Of a stretch of 64,000 bases of DNA, positions 8,914 through 18,777 are shown piece by piece. The position numbers were made by a program, and so were the translations under genes. The notes beneath the pieces are model-generated. The model had not been told where the DNA came from, did no database searches, and saw nothing but the letters and a program-made list of their open reading frames with translations. The stretch comes from JAFAGX01 sp035623255 (GTDB lineage: Bacteria; Acidobacteriota; Terriglobia; Terriglobales; Acidobacteriaceae), in contig DASPTU010000110.1 of NCBI GenBank assembly GCA_035623255.1, positions 1 through 64,000 on the forward strand. The letters are read 5' to 3'. Within the stretch, counting starts at the first letter, position 1. Every line of letters begins with the position of its first letter.

Positions 8914-9007
8914 CAATTTTGGAATTTGGTAATCGGGGAATGTTGTAGTTTTGCATGCCATGAGATGCTGCGGTCTTGAATTTCGAAATTACCCGATTAC
9001 AAAATTG
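8914..9007. repeat. AT-rich imperfect inverted repeat between nuoD and nuoE
   Basis: Left arm pieces CAATTTT (8914-8920) and GTAATCGGG (8929-8937) are complementary to CCCGATTAC (8992-9000) and AAAATTG (9001-9007), with an eight-base bulge in the left arm. It would fold into a long hairpin in the nuo mRNA, directly before nuoE. A related sequence lies after nuoE. Confidence 0.6.
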
Positions 9008-9011
9008 CGAG

Positions 9012-9494
9012 ATGAGATTCTCTGACCAATTCGAATCCCGCTTCGCGGAGATGCTCAGGCATTATCCCACTAAGCGTTCCGTGCTGGTTCCAACGCTTCT
9101 CTATGCACAGGACGAAGTCGGATGTTTAAGCGACGAGGTTATTCGAGAGATCGCCAGCCGCGTGGATTTAACCGAACTGGAAGTCCGCAACGTAATCAGC
9201 TATTACTCAATGCTGACCACCAAGCCCCGCGGAAGATACAACGTGCAAGTCTGTACCAACATTGCGTGTTTGCTGCGCGGCGGAGAAAAAATTCTCGATC
9301 ATTGCAAGATGAAGCTGGGAATCGGAAACAAGGGCACCACTCCCGACAGCATGTTTTCGTTGGAAGAAGTCGAATGCATAGGCGCATGCAGCTGGGCTCC
9401 CGCCGCCCAGGTCAATTACGACTTCCACGAAAATCTGACGCCAGAGAAAATGGATAGAGTGTTAAAGGAGTATTTGGAGGAAGCGTCGCAGTGA
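9012..9494 (+). CDS. nuoE: NADH-quinone oxidoreductase subunit E
   Basis: 24 kDa subunit of complex I, 160 residues from ATG 9012. It is a thioredoxin-like [2Fe-2S] protein: the first ligand pair is in VQVCTNIAC, the second in ECIGAC, as in the family. It belongs to the NADH-oxidising module with NuoF and NuoG. No strong Shine-Dalgarno precedes the ATG, and an alternative TTG lies 36 bases upstream inside the hairpin region. The gene is flanked on both sides by AT-rich inverted repeats, unlike the tightly packed rest of the operon. Confidence 0.93.
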   Translation: MRFSDQFESRFAEMLRHYPTKRSVLVPTLLYAQDEVGCLSDEVIREIASRVDLTELEVRNVISYYSMLTTKPRGRYNVQVCTNIACLLRGGEKILDHCKMKLGIGNKGTTPDSMFSLEEVECIGACSWAPAAQVNYDFHENLTPEKMDRVLKEYLEEASQ

Positions 9495-9519
9495 AATTGG
9501 TGATTTTGCAATTTGTAAT

Positions 9520-9568
9520 TTGGTAATTTTTGCGGCCACGCCGGTTAGTCGCTTTATCAAATTACCAA
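9520..9568. repeat. AT-rich inverted repeat between nuoE and nuoF
   Basis: TTGGTAATTT (9520-9529) and its perfect complement AAATTACCAA (9559-9568) are separated by 30 bases. The motif GGTAATT/GGTAATC is shared with the spacer before nuoE, so the two spacers look related. Confidence 0.6.
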
Positions 9569-9589
9569 TTGCCGATTATTAAATACGAA

Positions 9590-10909
9590 ATGGCTGATTT
9601 GGTCTCCCATCCCGACGAGGTAAAGATCGTCTCCAGGCGCTTCGGTCTTGGCGCAACCGAGATCGACCGCTATCTGGAGCTCGACGGCTATAAGGCCGTC
9701 CAAAAAGCGCTCGGGATGTCCCCCGATGCCATTATCACGGAAGTAAAAGATTCTGGTCTGCGCGGGCGTGGTGGCGCCGGTTTCAACACGGGGTTGAAGT
9801 GGTCATTTGTCCCCAAGCAGTCGCCAAAACCTAAATACATCCTGTGCAACGGTGACGAGAGCGAGCCCGGCACCTGCAAAGACCGGCTAATTTTTGAACA
9901 CGATCCCCACGCGGTCATCGAAGGTGTGGCCATTGCCGGAATCGCTGTCGGTGCCCACAGCGGCTACGTCTACATTCGCGGCGAATATCGCTACCTGTCG
10001 AACATCATGCAGAAGGCGATCAAAGATGCCTACGCGAAAGGCTTCCTGGGCAAGAACATTTTCGGCAGCGGATACGACTTTGACGTGTACTGGCACGGCG
10101 GCGCTGGTGCCTACGAAGTTGGCGAGGAATCCGCGTTAATGGAGTCGCTGGAGGGCAAGCGCGGCATTCCACGCATTCGGCCTCCGTTCCCGGCCGTGGT
10201 CGGCCTCTGGGGTGGACCGACGGTCATCAATAATGCCGAGACTTTGGCCAGTGTGCCACCCATCATTCTGGGCGGAGCGGAGTGGTATGCCATGCTGGGT
10301 CCGCCGAAGAACGGTGGAACCCGGCTGTTTTGCTTGAGCGGACACCTGAACAATCCTGGGGTCTATGAGCTGCCCATGGGATACAACCTGAAAAAGATGA
10401 TCTACGACGTGGGCGGGGGAATCCCCAACGGACGCAAGCTGAAGGCAGTGGTCCCGGGTGGATCCAGTTGCCCCCTTTTGACTGCGGACGAAGTCGATGT
10501 ATCCATGGATTTCGATTCCATGATGAAAGCCGGATCGATGCTCGGCTCGGGTGGCGTTGTAATCGTCGATGACTCAACTTGTATGGTCAAATTCGCGCTA
10601 CGCATCATGAAGTTTTACCAGCATGAAAGTTGCGGCTGGTGCATTCCGTGCCGCGAGGGCACCGACTGGTTGAAAAAGACACTCAGCCGTTTCCATTCCG
10701 GTGCCGGCGTCAAAAAGGACATCGACAACATTCAATACTTATCGGAGAACATGTTGGGCCGGACGTTTTGCCCACTGGGCGATGCGGCCGCCATGCCCAC
10801 GATTTCCATCGTCAAGAAATTCAGAAAAGAATTCGAGGATCACCTGGACGGACGGCCGTGTCCCTTTGAAAAAGTAGCCGCTGCAGAGCACGTACCGGCT
10901 TTAGCTTGA
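9590..10909 (+). CDS. nuoF: NADH-quinone oxidoreductase subunit F
   Basis: 51 kDa subunit, 439 residues from ATG 9590. It binds FMN and NADH: GLRGRGGAGFNTGLKW and NGDESEPGTCKDR are the NADH/FMN loops. A [4Fe-4S] cluster is supplied by CGWCIPC and the later TFCPLGD cysteine. It oxidises NADH and passes electrons to the iron-sulfur chain in NuoE and NuoG. The frame is open further upstream from a GTG-like codon at 9530, but homologues begin near MADLVSHPDEV. Confidence 0.96.
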   Translation: MADLVSHPDEVKIVSRRFGLGATEIDRYLELDGYKAVQKALGMSPDAIITEVKDSGLRGRGGAGFNTGLKWSFVPKQSPKPKYILCNGDESEPGTCKDRLIFEHDPHAVIEGVAIAGIAVGAHSGYVYIRGEYRYLSNIMQKAIKDAYAKGFLGKNIFGSGYDFDVYWHGGAGAYEVGEESALMESLEGKRGIPRIRPPFPAVVGLWGGPTVINNAETLASVPPIILGGAEWYAMLGPPKNGGTRLFCLSGHLNNPGVYELPMGYNLKKMIYDVGGGIPNGRKLKAVVPGGSSCPLLTADEVDVSMDFDSMMKAGSMLGSGGVVIVDDSTCMVKFALRIMKFYQHESCGWCIPCREGTDWLKKTLSRFHSGAGVKKDIDNIQYLSENMLGRTFCPLGDAAAMPTISIVKKFRKEFEDHLDGRPCPFEKVAAAEHVPALA

Positions 10910-10940
10910 TGAATGATTTTCAGAATCACCTAATATCCTG

Positions 10941-13316
10941 ATGTCCGAAGCACCAAAACTCGTAAACCTCGCCGTTGATGGCAGAAATATTACGGCTCCT
11001 GCTGGAACCTTGCTGATTGAGGCCTGCAAAAGCGTAGGCATCGAGGTACCCTCATTTTGTTATTACCCCAATCTCTCGCTGCAAGGCGCGTGCCGCATGT
11101 GCCTGGTGAAAATCGAGAAGATGCCGAAGCTGCAGACCTCCTGCACGACGGTCATCAGCGAAGGCATGGCCGTGACCACCGACAGCGACGAGATCCGCCA
11201 GGCGCGCAAAGGAATGGTCGAACTTCTTCTTGGCAATCACCCGCTCGACTGTCCCGTATGTGACGCGGGGGGCGAGTGCGAACTGCAGGATATGACGTTT
11301 TCCTACGGCGCTGCCGAATCGAAATTCATCGACATCAAGAACCACCGCGACGAGCAGCAGTGGTCCCCGGTGGTTTATTTTGACCGTCCCCGCTGCATCC
11401 TTTGCTATCGCTGCGTCCGGGTATGCGGCGAGGGCATGGATGTCTGGGCCCTTGGCGTGCAGAACCGTGGCGTCAGTTCGATTATTGCGCCTAACAAAGA
11501 AGACCATCTCGAATGCGAAGAATGCGGCATGTGCATCGACATCTGCCCCGTCGGCGCGCTGACTTCCGGGGCTTACCGCTACAAGACGCGTCCGTGGGAA
11601 ATGAAACATGTCAGCACGACTTGTACTCACTGTGCCGACGGTTGCAAGACCACCTTGGGTGTGCGCCGATCCGAAACCGGCATGGATATCGTCCGCGGCG
11701 ATAACCGCGATAAAAGCGGCGTCAACGGCGATTTCCTCTGCATCAAGGGCCGGTACGCATTTGATTTCGCCGATCACCCGAGCCGTCTAAAACAACCCTT
11801 GATTCGCAAGAACGGCCGTCTCGTCCCTGCAACCTGGGAAGAGGCATTTGAGCTGATCGGAAAACATTTCCGCGAAATCTGCGACAAAGAGGGCGGACAA
11901 GCAATCGGCGTGCTGGGCTCGAATCGTACTACAAACGAGGAGAATTACCTGCTGCAGAAATTTGCCCGGGTGGTGCTGGGTACCAACAACCTTGATCATC
12001 ACCGCACAGCAGACTTTCCTGCTTTCGCCGCCGCGCTGGCGGGCAAGCCGGAAATGTCCGCCAGTATGCGCGACGTATTTCACGCGCCCGCGATTTTGCT
12101 TATCGGCAACGATCCGACAAACCAGCATCCCCTGCTCGCCTGGCAAATCCGTAATAACGTTCGGTTGCACCGAGCACGGCTTTACGTGATCAATTCAAAA
12201 CCAATTAAGTTGCGTCGCCAGGCAACAATGTTCATGCAGACTGCTCCCGGTACAGAGACCGCAGTCGTGAGGTTCCTGGCCGGAAACGATTTGGTCGTAG
12301 ACGCAATGATTTCCGAGGACCATAGTCGCGACGCCTGGCTGGCTTTGCGCGAAAAACTTCGTGCCGAGCCGAGGCTCGTCATCATCTTTGGGGCGGAGCT
12401 CCGCGCCGAGGATATCAGCTCCCTGGCACAGTTCGCTTCCGCCTTAGCGGACACAAAACTAGTCTGTCTTGGCGATTACGCCAACTCACGCGGCGCGGCT
12501 GATATGGGTCTATACCCGGATCTCCTCCCGGGCTACCATCGTGTGACCGACGTCGGCAAATTTCATGAAAACTGGGGAGCGGTACCGAGCCAAACCGGCT
12601 TGACGTTACCTCAAATGATCGAAGCTGCGAAGGCTGGCAACTTGAAAGCTCTGTATGTAGTCGGAGCAAATCCTGTTGAGCAGTTCGCGATCGATCCGTT
12701 CGTCTTTTCTCGTACCTTTGTTGTTGTCCAGGATATGTTTTTGACGGAAACCGCCGAGATCGCTCATGTGGTTTTACCGGCCGCAAACGCCTATGAGAAG
12801 TCTGGGACATTTACCAACACCTGTGGCGATCTGCAGCTAGTAAAGAAAGCCGGCGAGGTTACCGGGACCAAATCTGACTTTGAGATGACCGTACGCATTG
12901 CGGACGCAATGGGTTTTGACGTGCACAAGCTTGTGCCTTTCGGTCGTGGATCACGTGCCGATATGGGGCAATCGCGTGGCGCACAGTCGGGTGAAGCTGA
13001 CCGCCATGCCGTTTGGCTCGAAGCCCACGGCCTTGAGCCAAAGATGGGCCCCTTCGATCCGATGGCGATTCTCGACGAGATCCAGCGGCTGGTGCCCGGA
13101 TACGATGTCTCTCGACTGAATCTATTGGCCGGGAACGATCAGCATACGCGGTTGTCCGAAGCCGGGCCTGGAGCGCTGCAGGATCCCGGCCTGATTGTTT
13201 CGGCCAATGATGATCTGTTCAGCTCCGGCACGTTGGGCCGTTATTCTCGCACTCTGAATTCTGTGATTGAGAATTACCACCAGCAAGCGTCTCCGGAAGA
13301 GGTAGCAGCAGATTGA
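10941..13316 (+). CDS. nuoG: NADH-quinone oxidoreductase subunit G
   Basis: 75 kDa subunit, 791 residues, carrying most iron-sulfur clusters of the NADH module. In order: N-terminal [2Fe-2S] ferredoxin fold (FCYYPNLSLQGACRMC), the His-ligated [4Fe-4S] site HPLDCPVC...C, two ferredoxin-type cysteine sets (CILCYRCVRVC and CEECGMCIDIC), then CTHCADGC plus a later FLC, which matches the extra N7 site. The remainder is a molybdopterin-oxidoreductase-like domain without obvious cofactor function. It is 31 bases after nuoF and 76 bases before nuoH. Confidence 0.95.
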   Translation: MSEAPKLVNLAVDGRNITAPAGTLLIEACKSVGIEVPSFCYYPNLSLQGACRMCLVKIEKMPKLQTSCTTVISEGMAVTTDSDEIRQARKGMVELLLGNHPLDCPVCDAGGECELQDMTFSYGAAESKFIDIKNHRDEQQWSPVVYFDRPRCILCYRCVRVCGEGMDVWALGVQNRGVSSIIAPNKEDHLECEECGMCIDICPVGALTSGAYRYKTRPWEMKHVSTTCTHCADGCKTTLGVRRSETGMDIVRGDNRDKSGVNGDFLCIKGRYAFDFADHPSRLKQPLIRKNGRLVPATWEEAFELIGKHFREICDKEGGQAIGVLGSNRTTNEENYLLQKFARVVLGTNNLDHHRTADFPAFAAALAGKPEMSASMRDVFHAPAILLIGNDPTNQHPLLAWQIRNNVRLHRARLYVINSKPIKLRRQATMFMQTAPGTETAVVRFLAGNDLVVDAMISEDHSRDAWLALREKLRAEPRLVIIFGAELRAEDISSLAQFASALADTKLVCLGDYANSRGAADMGLYPDLLPGYHRVTDVGKFHENWGAVPSQTGLTLPQMIEAAKAGNLKALYVVGANPVEQFAIDPFVFSRTFVVVQDMFLTETAEIAHVVLPAANAYEKSGTFTNTCGDLQLVKKAGEVTGTKSDFEMTVRIADAMGFDVHKLVPFGRGSRADMGQSRGAQSGEADRHAVWLEAHGLEPKMGPFDPMAILDEIQRLVPGYDVSRLNLLAGNDQHTRLSEAGPGALQDPGLIVSANDDLFSSGTLGRYSRTLNSVIENYHQQASPEEVAAD

Positions 13317-13393
13317 TATGCAGGTCACTTCGTGCGTCCAAATGGGCAGTCACCGGCACGAATAACTCAGCAGTGCTCTGAAAGCGAGAAGCA

Positions 13394-14428
13394 TTGAGCG
13401 TCACTACATTCATTTTGGTTTCGCTTGTCAAGATTGTTATCGCTATCTTTCTACTGCTCACCGCTGTGGCCTATACCGTGTGGCTGGAACGTAAAGTGGT
13501 GGGCCACATTCAGAACCGCTGGGGCCCCACCCGGGTTGGGCCCTTCGGCCTGCTGCAACCGTTGGCGGATGGACTCAAATTCATCTTCAAAGAGGACCTG
13601 ACCCCGCCACACGTCTATAGGCCGCTCTTCATTGCTGCCCCGATGATCGCGCTGATTTTTGCGCTGACATCGATTTCGCTGATCCCCGTCGGGAATTGGG
13701 TCGACGTCGGTGGCATTCGTACTCCGCTGCAGATCACAGATGTCAACATCGGTCTCTTGATCATTCTTGGCATCACTTCGTTGGGAGTTTACGGCGTAGC
13801 TTTGGCGGGCTGGTCGTCTAACAGCAAGTATTCGCTGCTGGGCGGCTTGCGCGCCAGCGCCCAGATGATCAGCTACGAAGTCGCGTTGGGTCTGTCACTG
13901 GTCGGTGTGCTGATTATGGCTGGCAGCTTTAATCTGCGCGAGATTGTGGACGCGCAGAGTGGCACCTATTGGGGCTTTATCCCGCGCTGGAATGTCTTTC
14001 CCCAAATCGTCGCCTTCTTTATTTATTTGACTGCTGCCTATGCGGAGACTAACCGCGTTCCGTTCGATCTACCGGAAGCCGAAACTGAATTGGTTGCCGG
14101 ATACCATACCGAGTACAGCGCCATGAAGTTCGCCATGTTTTTTATGGCCGAATACGCCAACATGATCACGGTCGCGTGCCTTGCGTCGCTCCTGTTCTTC
14201 GGAGGTTGGCACGGGCCTCTCTTCGGCCCAACTATCCTGCGGGCAATATTGCCGGTTTTCTGGTTCTGTTTGCGGGTGTTTGTTTTCTTATTTATTTACA
14301 TCTGGGTGCGTGGCACGTTGCCGCGTTTTCGCTATGACCAGCTGATGGCATTTGGATGGAAATTCTTGCTGCCCTTGGCGATCGCGAATTTGATGGTTAC
14401 GGCATTGATCGTAGCATTGCGGTCATAA
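13394..14428 (+). CDS. nuoH: NADH-quinone oxidoreductase subunit H
   Basis: Membrane subunit at the junction of the two arms, 344 residues, about eight transmembrane helices. Signatures present: ERKVVGHIQNRWGPTRVGPFG near the N-terminus and the quinone-site loop ETNRVPFDLPEAETELVAGYHTEYS. The start is TTG with GAGAAG upstream. nuoI, which normally follows nuoH, is absent: only 47 bases separate nuoH from nuoJ. Confidence 0.95.
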   Translation: MSVTTFILVSLVKIVIAIFLLLTAVAYTVWLERKVVGHIQNRWGPTRVGPFGLLQPLADGLKFIFKEDLTPPHVYRPLFIAAPMIALIFALTSISLIPVGNWVDVGGIRTPLQITDVNIGLLIILGITSLGVYGVALAGWSSNSKYSLLGGLRASAQMISYEVALGLSLVGVLIMAGSFNLREIVDAQSGTYWGFIPRWNVFPQIVAFFIYLTAAYAETNRVPFDLPEAETELVAGYHTEYSAMKFAMFFMAEYANMITVACLASLLFFGGWHGPLFGPTILRAILPVFWFCLRVFVFLFIYIWVRGTLPRFRYDQLMAFGWKFLLPLAIANLMVTALIVALRS

Positions 14429-14475
14429 GCAGTATCGGGAGTGAGTTCGGAATTGGAAGGCGCCTCGACTACAGC

Positions 14476-14997
14476 ATGATTCACCTTATTTTATTTTCGA
14501 TGTTCGGTCTGGTTTGTGTGGCTGGCGCGGTCAACCTCCTGGTGCAGCGCCATCCCATCAACAGCGCGCTATCGCTGGTCGTCGTGATGGGATCCCTTGC
14601 GGCGGAATATCTGTTGTTGGGAGCGGAATTCGTGGCCGCCATCCAGGTGATCGTCTACGCGGGAGCGGTGATGGTTCTCTTCATCTTCGTCATCATGCTT
14701 TTGAATGCCGGAGAAGAGGAGCGCACCCGCGGCAGCCGGGTGGCCCTTCTGTTTGGGGTTCCCGGCATGTTGATTGGTAGCACCCTGATCGCCTGGATCC
14801 TGCTGGAACACTCGGGCACCCGCGCGGTTGAGCCGGGGGCGCTTCCCGGGCCTCCGCAAACCATCGGGTGGCTGCTCTTTCATGACTACCTCCTGCCCTT
14901 TGAAATCACTTCAGTGCTGGTCTTGATTGCGATTATGGGTGCGGTCGTTCTAGCTTCGCCCCCGCATTCCGTCCAGCAGAGCAAGAAGGAGGGCTGA
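14476..14997 (+). CDS. nuoJ: NADH-quinone oxidoreductase subunit J
   Basis: Membrane subunit of 173 residues with five predicted helices. The third helix carries the family motif AIQVIVYAGAVMVLFIFVIML. The frame is open from within nuoH, but family alignment places the start at ATG 14476 (MIHLILFSMFG). Its stop overlaps the nuoK start by one base (TGATG). Confidence 0.93.
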   Translation: MIHLILFSMFGLVCVAGAVNLLVQRHPINSALSLVVVMGSLAAEYLLLGAEFVAAIQVIVYAGAVMVLFIFVIMLLNAGEEERTRGSRVALLFGVPGMLIGSTLIAWILLEHSGTRAVEPGALPGPPQTIGWLLFHDYLLPFEITSVLVLIAIMGAVVLASPPHSVQQSKKEG

Positions 14998-15299
14998 TGG
15001 TTCCGCTTTCCTATTACCTCGTGCTCAGCGGAATTCTGTTCGCCTGCGGCGTGGCCGGATTCCTCATCAAGCGCAACATCATCAGTATCTTTCTGTCCAT
15101 CGAACTCATGTTGAACGGGGTAAATCTGTCTTTTGTCGCCTTTGCCGCACAGTGGAAGGCCCTCAGTGGCCAGGTTTTTGTGTTTTTTGTAATGGTCGTT
15201 GCGGCGGCTGAGGCGGCAGTTGGATTGGCAATCATTATCGCCGTGTATCGCACCCGGGAAACTTTGAATGTGGATCAGGTGAATCTGCTGAAGCTATGA
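14997..15299 (+). CDS. nuoK: NADH-quinone oxidoreductase subunit K
   Basis: Small proton-channel subunit of 100 residues, three helices, with the conserved Glu in SIELMLNGVNL and a second Glu in AAAEAAVGLAI. AAGGAGG lies just before the ATG inside nuoJ. The stop overlaps the nuoL start as ATGA, so translation is coupled. Confidence 0.96.
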   Translation: MVPLSYYLVLSGILFACGVAGFLIKRNIISIFLSIELMLNGVNLSFVAFAAQWKALSGQVFVFFVMVVAAAEAAVGLAIIIAVYRTRETLNVDQVNLLKL

Positions 15300-17266
15300 C
15301 CGCAAACCTGCATCTTTGGCTGATTCCGGCGCTGCCGCTCATCGGCGCTGCAATCAACGGCCTTTTGGGAAGGCGTTTTCGCCGCTGGCTGGTCTCAGCC
15401 GTCGCTCTGGTTTTCTCGGGCGGCCCGTTCGCCCTGGCGTCATGGGTTGCCTTGCAGTTCCCTCCCTTGGCAACGCCATACCAGGAGGCGCTCACCCCTT
15501 GGATTCGCGCCGCAGGTTTCCGCGCAGATTTCGCTTTCTATCTCGATCAGCTTTCCTTGGTAATGCTGCTGGTCGTCACCGGCGTTGGCTTCCTGATTCA
15601 CATCTATTCTGTCGGGTACATGGCAGAGGAGGGCGGCTTTTATCGTTTCTTTAGCTACCTGAACCTGTTTATGTTCTTCATGCTCACCCTGGTACTCGCT
15701 AACAATTACTTACTGATGTTTGTCGGATGGGAGGGCGTCGGACTGGCGTCGTATCTGTTGATCGGGTTCTGGTTCACCAAGGATTCCGCCGCATCCGCCG
15801 GGAAAAAAGCTTTCATCGTTAATCGCGTCGGCGATTTCGGATTCCTGATCGCGTTATTTCTCCTGATTAAGCACTTCGGGTCTCTGAACTTTTCGCAAGT
15901 GTTCTCCGCCATTTCGCCAATGGGTTCCGAGATCCAGGGCGTTGGCTTGCTCACATCAATTGCGTTGTTGCTCATGCTCGGAGCTTGCGGCAAATCGGCG
16001 CAGATTCCTTTATATGTTTGGCTGCCGGACGCGATGGAAGGTCCAACTCCGGTGTCAGCTCTCATTCATGCTGCCACCATGGTAACCGCAGGCGTTTACA
16101 TGGTGGCACGCTCCCACGTGATTTTTGACCACGCACCTGGCGCGCTGACGATCGTGGCGATCATTGGCACGCTCACTGCGGTATTCGCAGCCACGATCGG
16201 AATTGCGCAAACCGATATTAAAAAGGTGCTCGCGTACTCCACTATCTCGCAGCTCGGATATATGTTCATGGCGTGCGGCGTGGCGGCATATTCGGCCGGA
16301 ATCTTCCACTTAATGACGCACGCCTTCTTTAAAGGCCTCTTGTTCCTGGCCGCTGGCTCTGTCATTCACGCCATCGGCGGGGAGCAAGACATGCGGAAAA
16401 TGGGCGGTCTGCGCACAAAAATCCCCTGGACTTTCTGGACGATGACCGCCGCGACCCTTGCTATCGCTGGGATTCCGCCGTTCGCCGGTTTCTTCAGCAA
16501 AGACGAAATTCTCTGGCAGGCATATTCCAGCCCATATGGAAGCTGGGTTTACTGGCTGATTGGCGTAATTACCGCATTCATCACATCGTTCTACATGTTT
16601 CGGTTGTGGTTTCTTACTTTCTTTGGTGAGTATCGCGGCGCAGAAGAGCACGAGCATACCGAACATGCTGGTGGACATGCCGGAATTCACGAAAGCCCTA
16701 AAGTGATGCTGGTTCCACTGGTGATCCTGGCGATCCTATCGGTAATCGGGGGATGGATCGGTTATCACAACACCTTTCAAAACTTCCTCTCCCCCGTTTT
16801 TCACGCTGGAATCACTGCTGCGACCCTCGAGGCGGCAACAGCAAGTGCAACCCAACCGCATCCGCAGGCGGGCGCCACCGAAAGTTTGCTGATGGGAACT
16901 TCTATTGCGGCTGCGTTGGCTGGATTCTTGCTGGCCTGGTTCCTCTATCATCGCCGTCCCGATCTCCCTGCGAAAATTGCGCATGCCCTTGACGGTCTTT
17001 ACCAGGCTGTACTCGACAAATATTACGTCGACGAACTCTACGCAATTCTTTTCGTTAACCCGCTGATTAATGGCTCTCGGCTGTTGTGGCACGGCATTGA
17101 TCAAAACGTGATCGACGCGACCGTTGACAATGCCGCCGAAGGCGCGCGGGAAGTATCGGACACGGTGCGTCACATGCAGTCCGGCAATATCAGGTCATAC
17201 GCTGGGTGGGTCGCAGCGGGTGCGGCGGTCGTTATTGTGTACATGGTTTGGCTAGGAGTCCGATGA
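15296..17266 (+). CDS. nuoL: NADH-quinone oxidoreductase subunit L
   Basis: Largest antiporter-like membrane subunit, 656 residues. Characteristic segments include WEGVGLASYLLIGFWF, the core VWLPDAMEGPTPVSALIHAATM and a histidine-rich cytoplasmic loop (EEHEHTEHAGGHAGIHE) at about 450-466. The C-terminal long lateral helix typical of NuoL follows. It starts four bases inside nuoK and ends four bases inside nuoM. Confidence 0.96.
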   Translation: MTANLHLWLIPALPLIGAAINGLLGRRFRRWLVSAVALVFSGGPFALASWVALQFPPLATPYQEALTPWIRAAGFRADFAFYLDQLSLVMLLVVTGVGFLIHIYSVGYMAEEGGFYRFFSYLNLFMFFMLTLVLANNYLLMFVGWEGVGLASYLLIGFWFTKDSAASAGKKAFIVNRVGDFGFLIALFLLIKHFGSLNFSQVFSAISPMGSEIQGVGLLTSIALLLMLGACGKSAQIPLYVWLPDAMEGPTPVSALIHAATMVTAGVYMVARSHVIFDHAPGALTIVAIIGTLTAVFAATIGIAQTDIKKVLAYSTISQLGYMFMACGVAAYSAGIFHLMTHAFFKGLLFLAAGSVIHAIGGEQDMRKMGGLRTKIPWTFWTMTAATLAIAGIPPFAGFFSKDEILWQAYSSPYGSWVYWLIGVITAFITSFYMFRLWFLTFFGEYRGAEEHEHTEHAGGHAGIHESPKVMLVPLVILAILSVIGGWIGYHNTFQNFLSPVFHAGITAATLEAATASATQPHPQAGATESLLMGTSIAAALAGFLLAWFLYHRRPDLPAKIAHALDGLYQAVLDKYYVDELYAILFVNPLINGSRLLWHGIDQNVIDATVDNAAEGAREVSDTVRHMQSGNIRSYAGWVAAGAAVVIVYMVWLGVR

Positions 17267-18777
17267 ACACCGGTTTAGACAACTGGATCTTGACGCTGGT
17301 CACGTTCATTCCGCTGGCTGGTGCCCTTCTGCTGATCGTCTTTCCAAGGCGTGATCGGGATATCCGCATTTTTGCACTCGTTGTTTCATTACTTGATTTC
17401 GTCCTTTCGCTGCATCTCCCAGTGCACTTGCAGCGAAACCTCGCCGGATTTCAGTTCGAGGTGAACCATCTTTGGGTGAGCAATCCGAACATTCATTACC
17501 ACCTGGGAGTAGACGGGATTTCTGTCTGGTTGGTCGTCCTCACCACATTTTTGACGCCGCTTTGCGTTCTGATCTCGTGGGAGTCGATTCAGAACCGCGT
17601 CAAAGAATTTTTCATTCTCTTGTTGGTCCTCGAAACGGCGCTGATCGGAGTATTCATCTCGCTCGACCTGTTCCAGTTCTATTTCTTTTGGGAAGCAACT
17701 CTCATCCCGATGGCCTTGCTCATAGGGGTTTATGGCCACGGACGCCGCGTTTACGCCGCTGTCAAGTTCTTTCTGTACACCATAATCGCCTCGATGTTTA
17801 TGTTAGCGGCCATTCTCTGGCTTTACGCCAAGACTGGCACGTTCGACTTTGCTTCCATCCAAACTGCAATCCAGAGCGGTCAGGTAACAGGCTTCGTGGC
17901 CGCTGCGCCCTGGCTCTTCGCAGGATTCTTTGTGGCGTTTGCGGTCAAGGTTCCGTTGTTTCCTCTTCACACCTGGCTGCCTGACGCCCACGTCGAGGCC
18001 CCCACGGCAGGTTCGGTTCTGCTGGCCGGTGTACTGCTGAAAATGGGTACCTACGGCATGCTCCGCTTCAATCTTGGGTTATTTCCCGAGCAATCGCGTG
18101 CCAATGCGTGGTGGATCGTCATCCTCGCCATAATCGGGATCATTTATGGCGCGCTGGTTGCGATGGTTCAGCCCAACATGAAAAAGCTGATCGCTTATTC
18201 CTCGATCAGCCACTTGGGATTTGTGGTCTTGGGTATCTTCAGTTTTACGCAGCTCGGCTTGGACGGCGCAACTTTCGTCATGTTGGCCCACGGCGTTTCG
18301 ACCGGCGCTCTCTTCATGTTGGCTGGACTCCTTTTCGAACGCCGTCATACTTATGAAATCTCAGAATTCGGCGGCCTTGCCACCCCCATGCCGATATATG
18401 CGACGTTTTTTTCCTTTATCGTTCTGTCTTCGCTCGGTTTGCCATTGCTCAACGGTTTTGTGGGCGAATTTCTGGTCCTCAGCGGCGCCTTTCGTGCCCG
18501 CCCGATTTATGGGATCTTGGGCGCCACTGGCGTCATTTGGAGCGCCTGCTACCTCCTGTGGATGTATCAGCGGGTCTTCTTCGGAAAGGTCACTCACAAC
18601 ATCAATGCGAATCTCCCGGACCTCAGCCGACGGGAACGCGCAGCTTTGTGGCCTCCCGCCTTGATGGCCTTGCTCATGGGCGTGGCCCCACTGATTTTTC
18701 TGAACGGAATCGACCCGGCTGCTCGCACGGTGTTGGCGCCCTTGACCCAGATGATCAGTAAGGTGATCGTCCGATGA
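17263..18777 (+). CDS. nuoM: NADH-quinone oxidoreductase subunit M
   Basis: Antiporter-like proton-pumping subunit, 504 residues, about 14 helices. Conserved parts: FFWEATLIPMALLIG (key Glu), FAVKVPLFPLHTWLPDAHVEAPT and KKLIAYSSISHLGFV. ATG 17263 overlaps the nuoL stop as ATGA; the frame is open 19 codons further upstream inside nuoL. It is coupled to nuoN in the same way. Confidence 0.95.
   Translation: MNTGLDNWILTLVTFIPLAGALLLIVFPRRDRDIRIFALVVSLLDFVLSLHLPVHLQRNLAGFQFEVNHLWVSNPNIHYHLGVDGISVWLVVLTTFLTPLCVLISWESIQNRVKEFFILLLVLETALIGVFISLDLFQFYFFWEATLIPMALLIGVYGHGRRVYAAVKFFLYTIIASMFMLAAILWLYAKTGTFDFASIQTAIQSGQVTGFVAAAPWLFAGFFVAFAVKVPLFPLHTWLPDAHVEAPTAGSVLLAGVLLKMGTYGMLRFNLGLFPEQSRANAWWIVILAIIGIIYGALVAMVQPNMKKLIAYSSISHLGFVVLGIFSFTQLGLDGATFVMLAHGVSTGALFMLAGLLFERRHTYEISEFGGLATPMPIYATFFSFIVLSSLGLPLLNGFVGEFLVLSGAFRARPIYGILGATGVIWSACYLLWMYQRVFFGKVTHNINANLPDLSRRERAALWPPALMALLMGVAPLIFLNGIDPAARTVLAPLTQMISKVIVR

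Noticed and set aside
11052..11777. A 241-codon minus-strand frame inside nuoG
   Set aside because: nuoG motifs are continuous on the plus strand here; the antisense frame is a GC-codon shadow.
14429..14475. Possible remnant of nuoI between nuoH and nuoJ
   Set aside because: Only 47 bases, with no cysteine-rich ferredoxin text in any frame.
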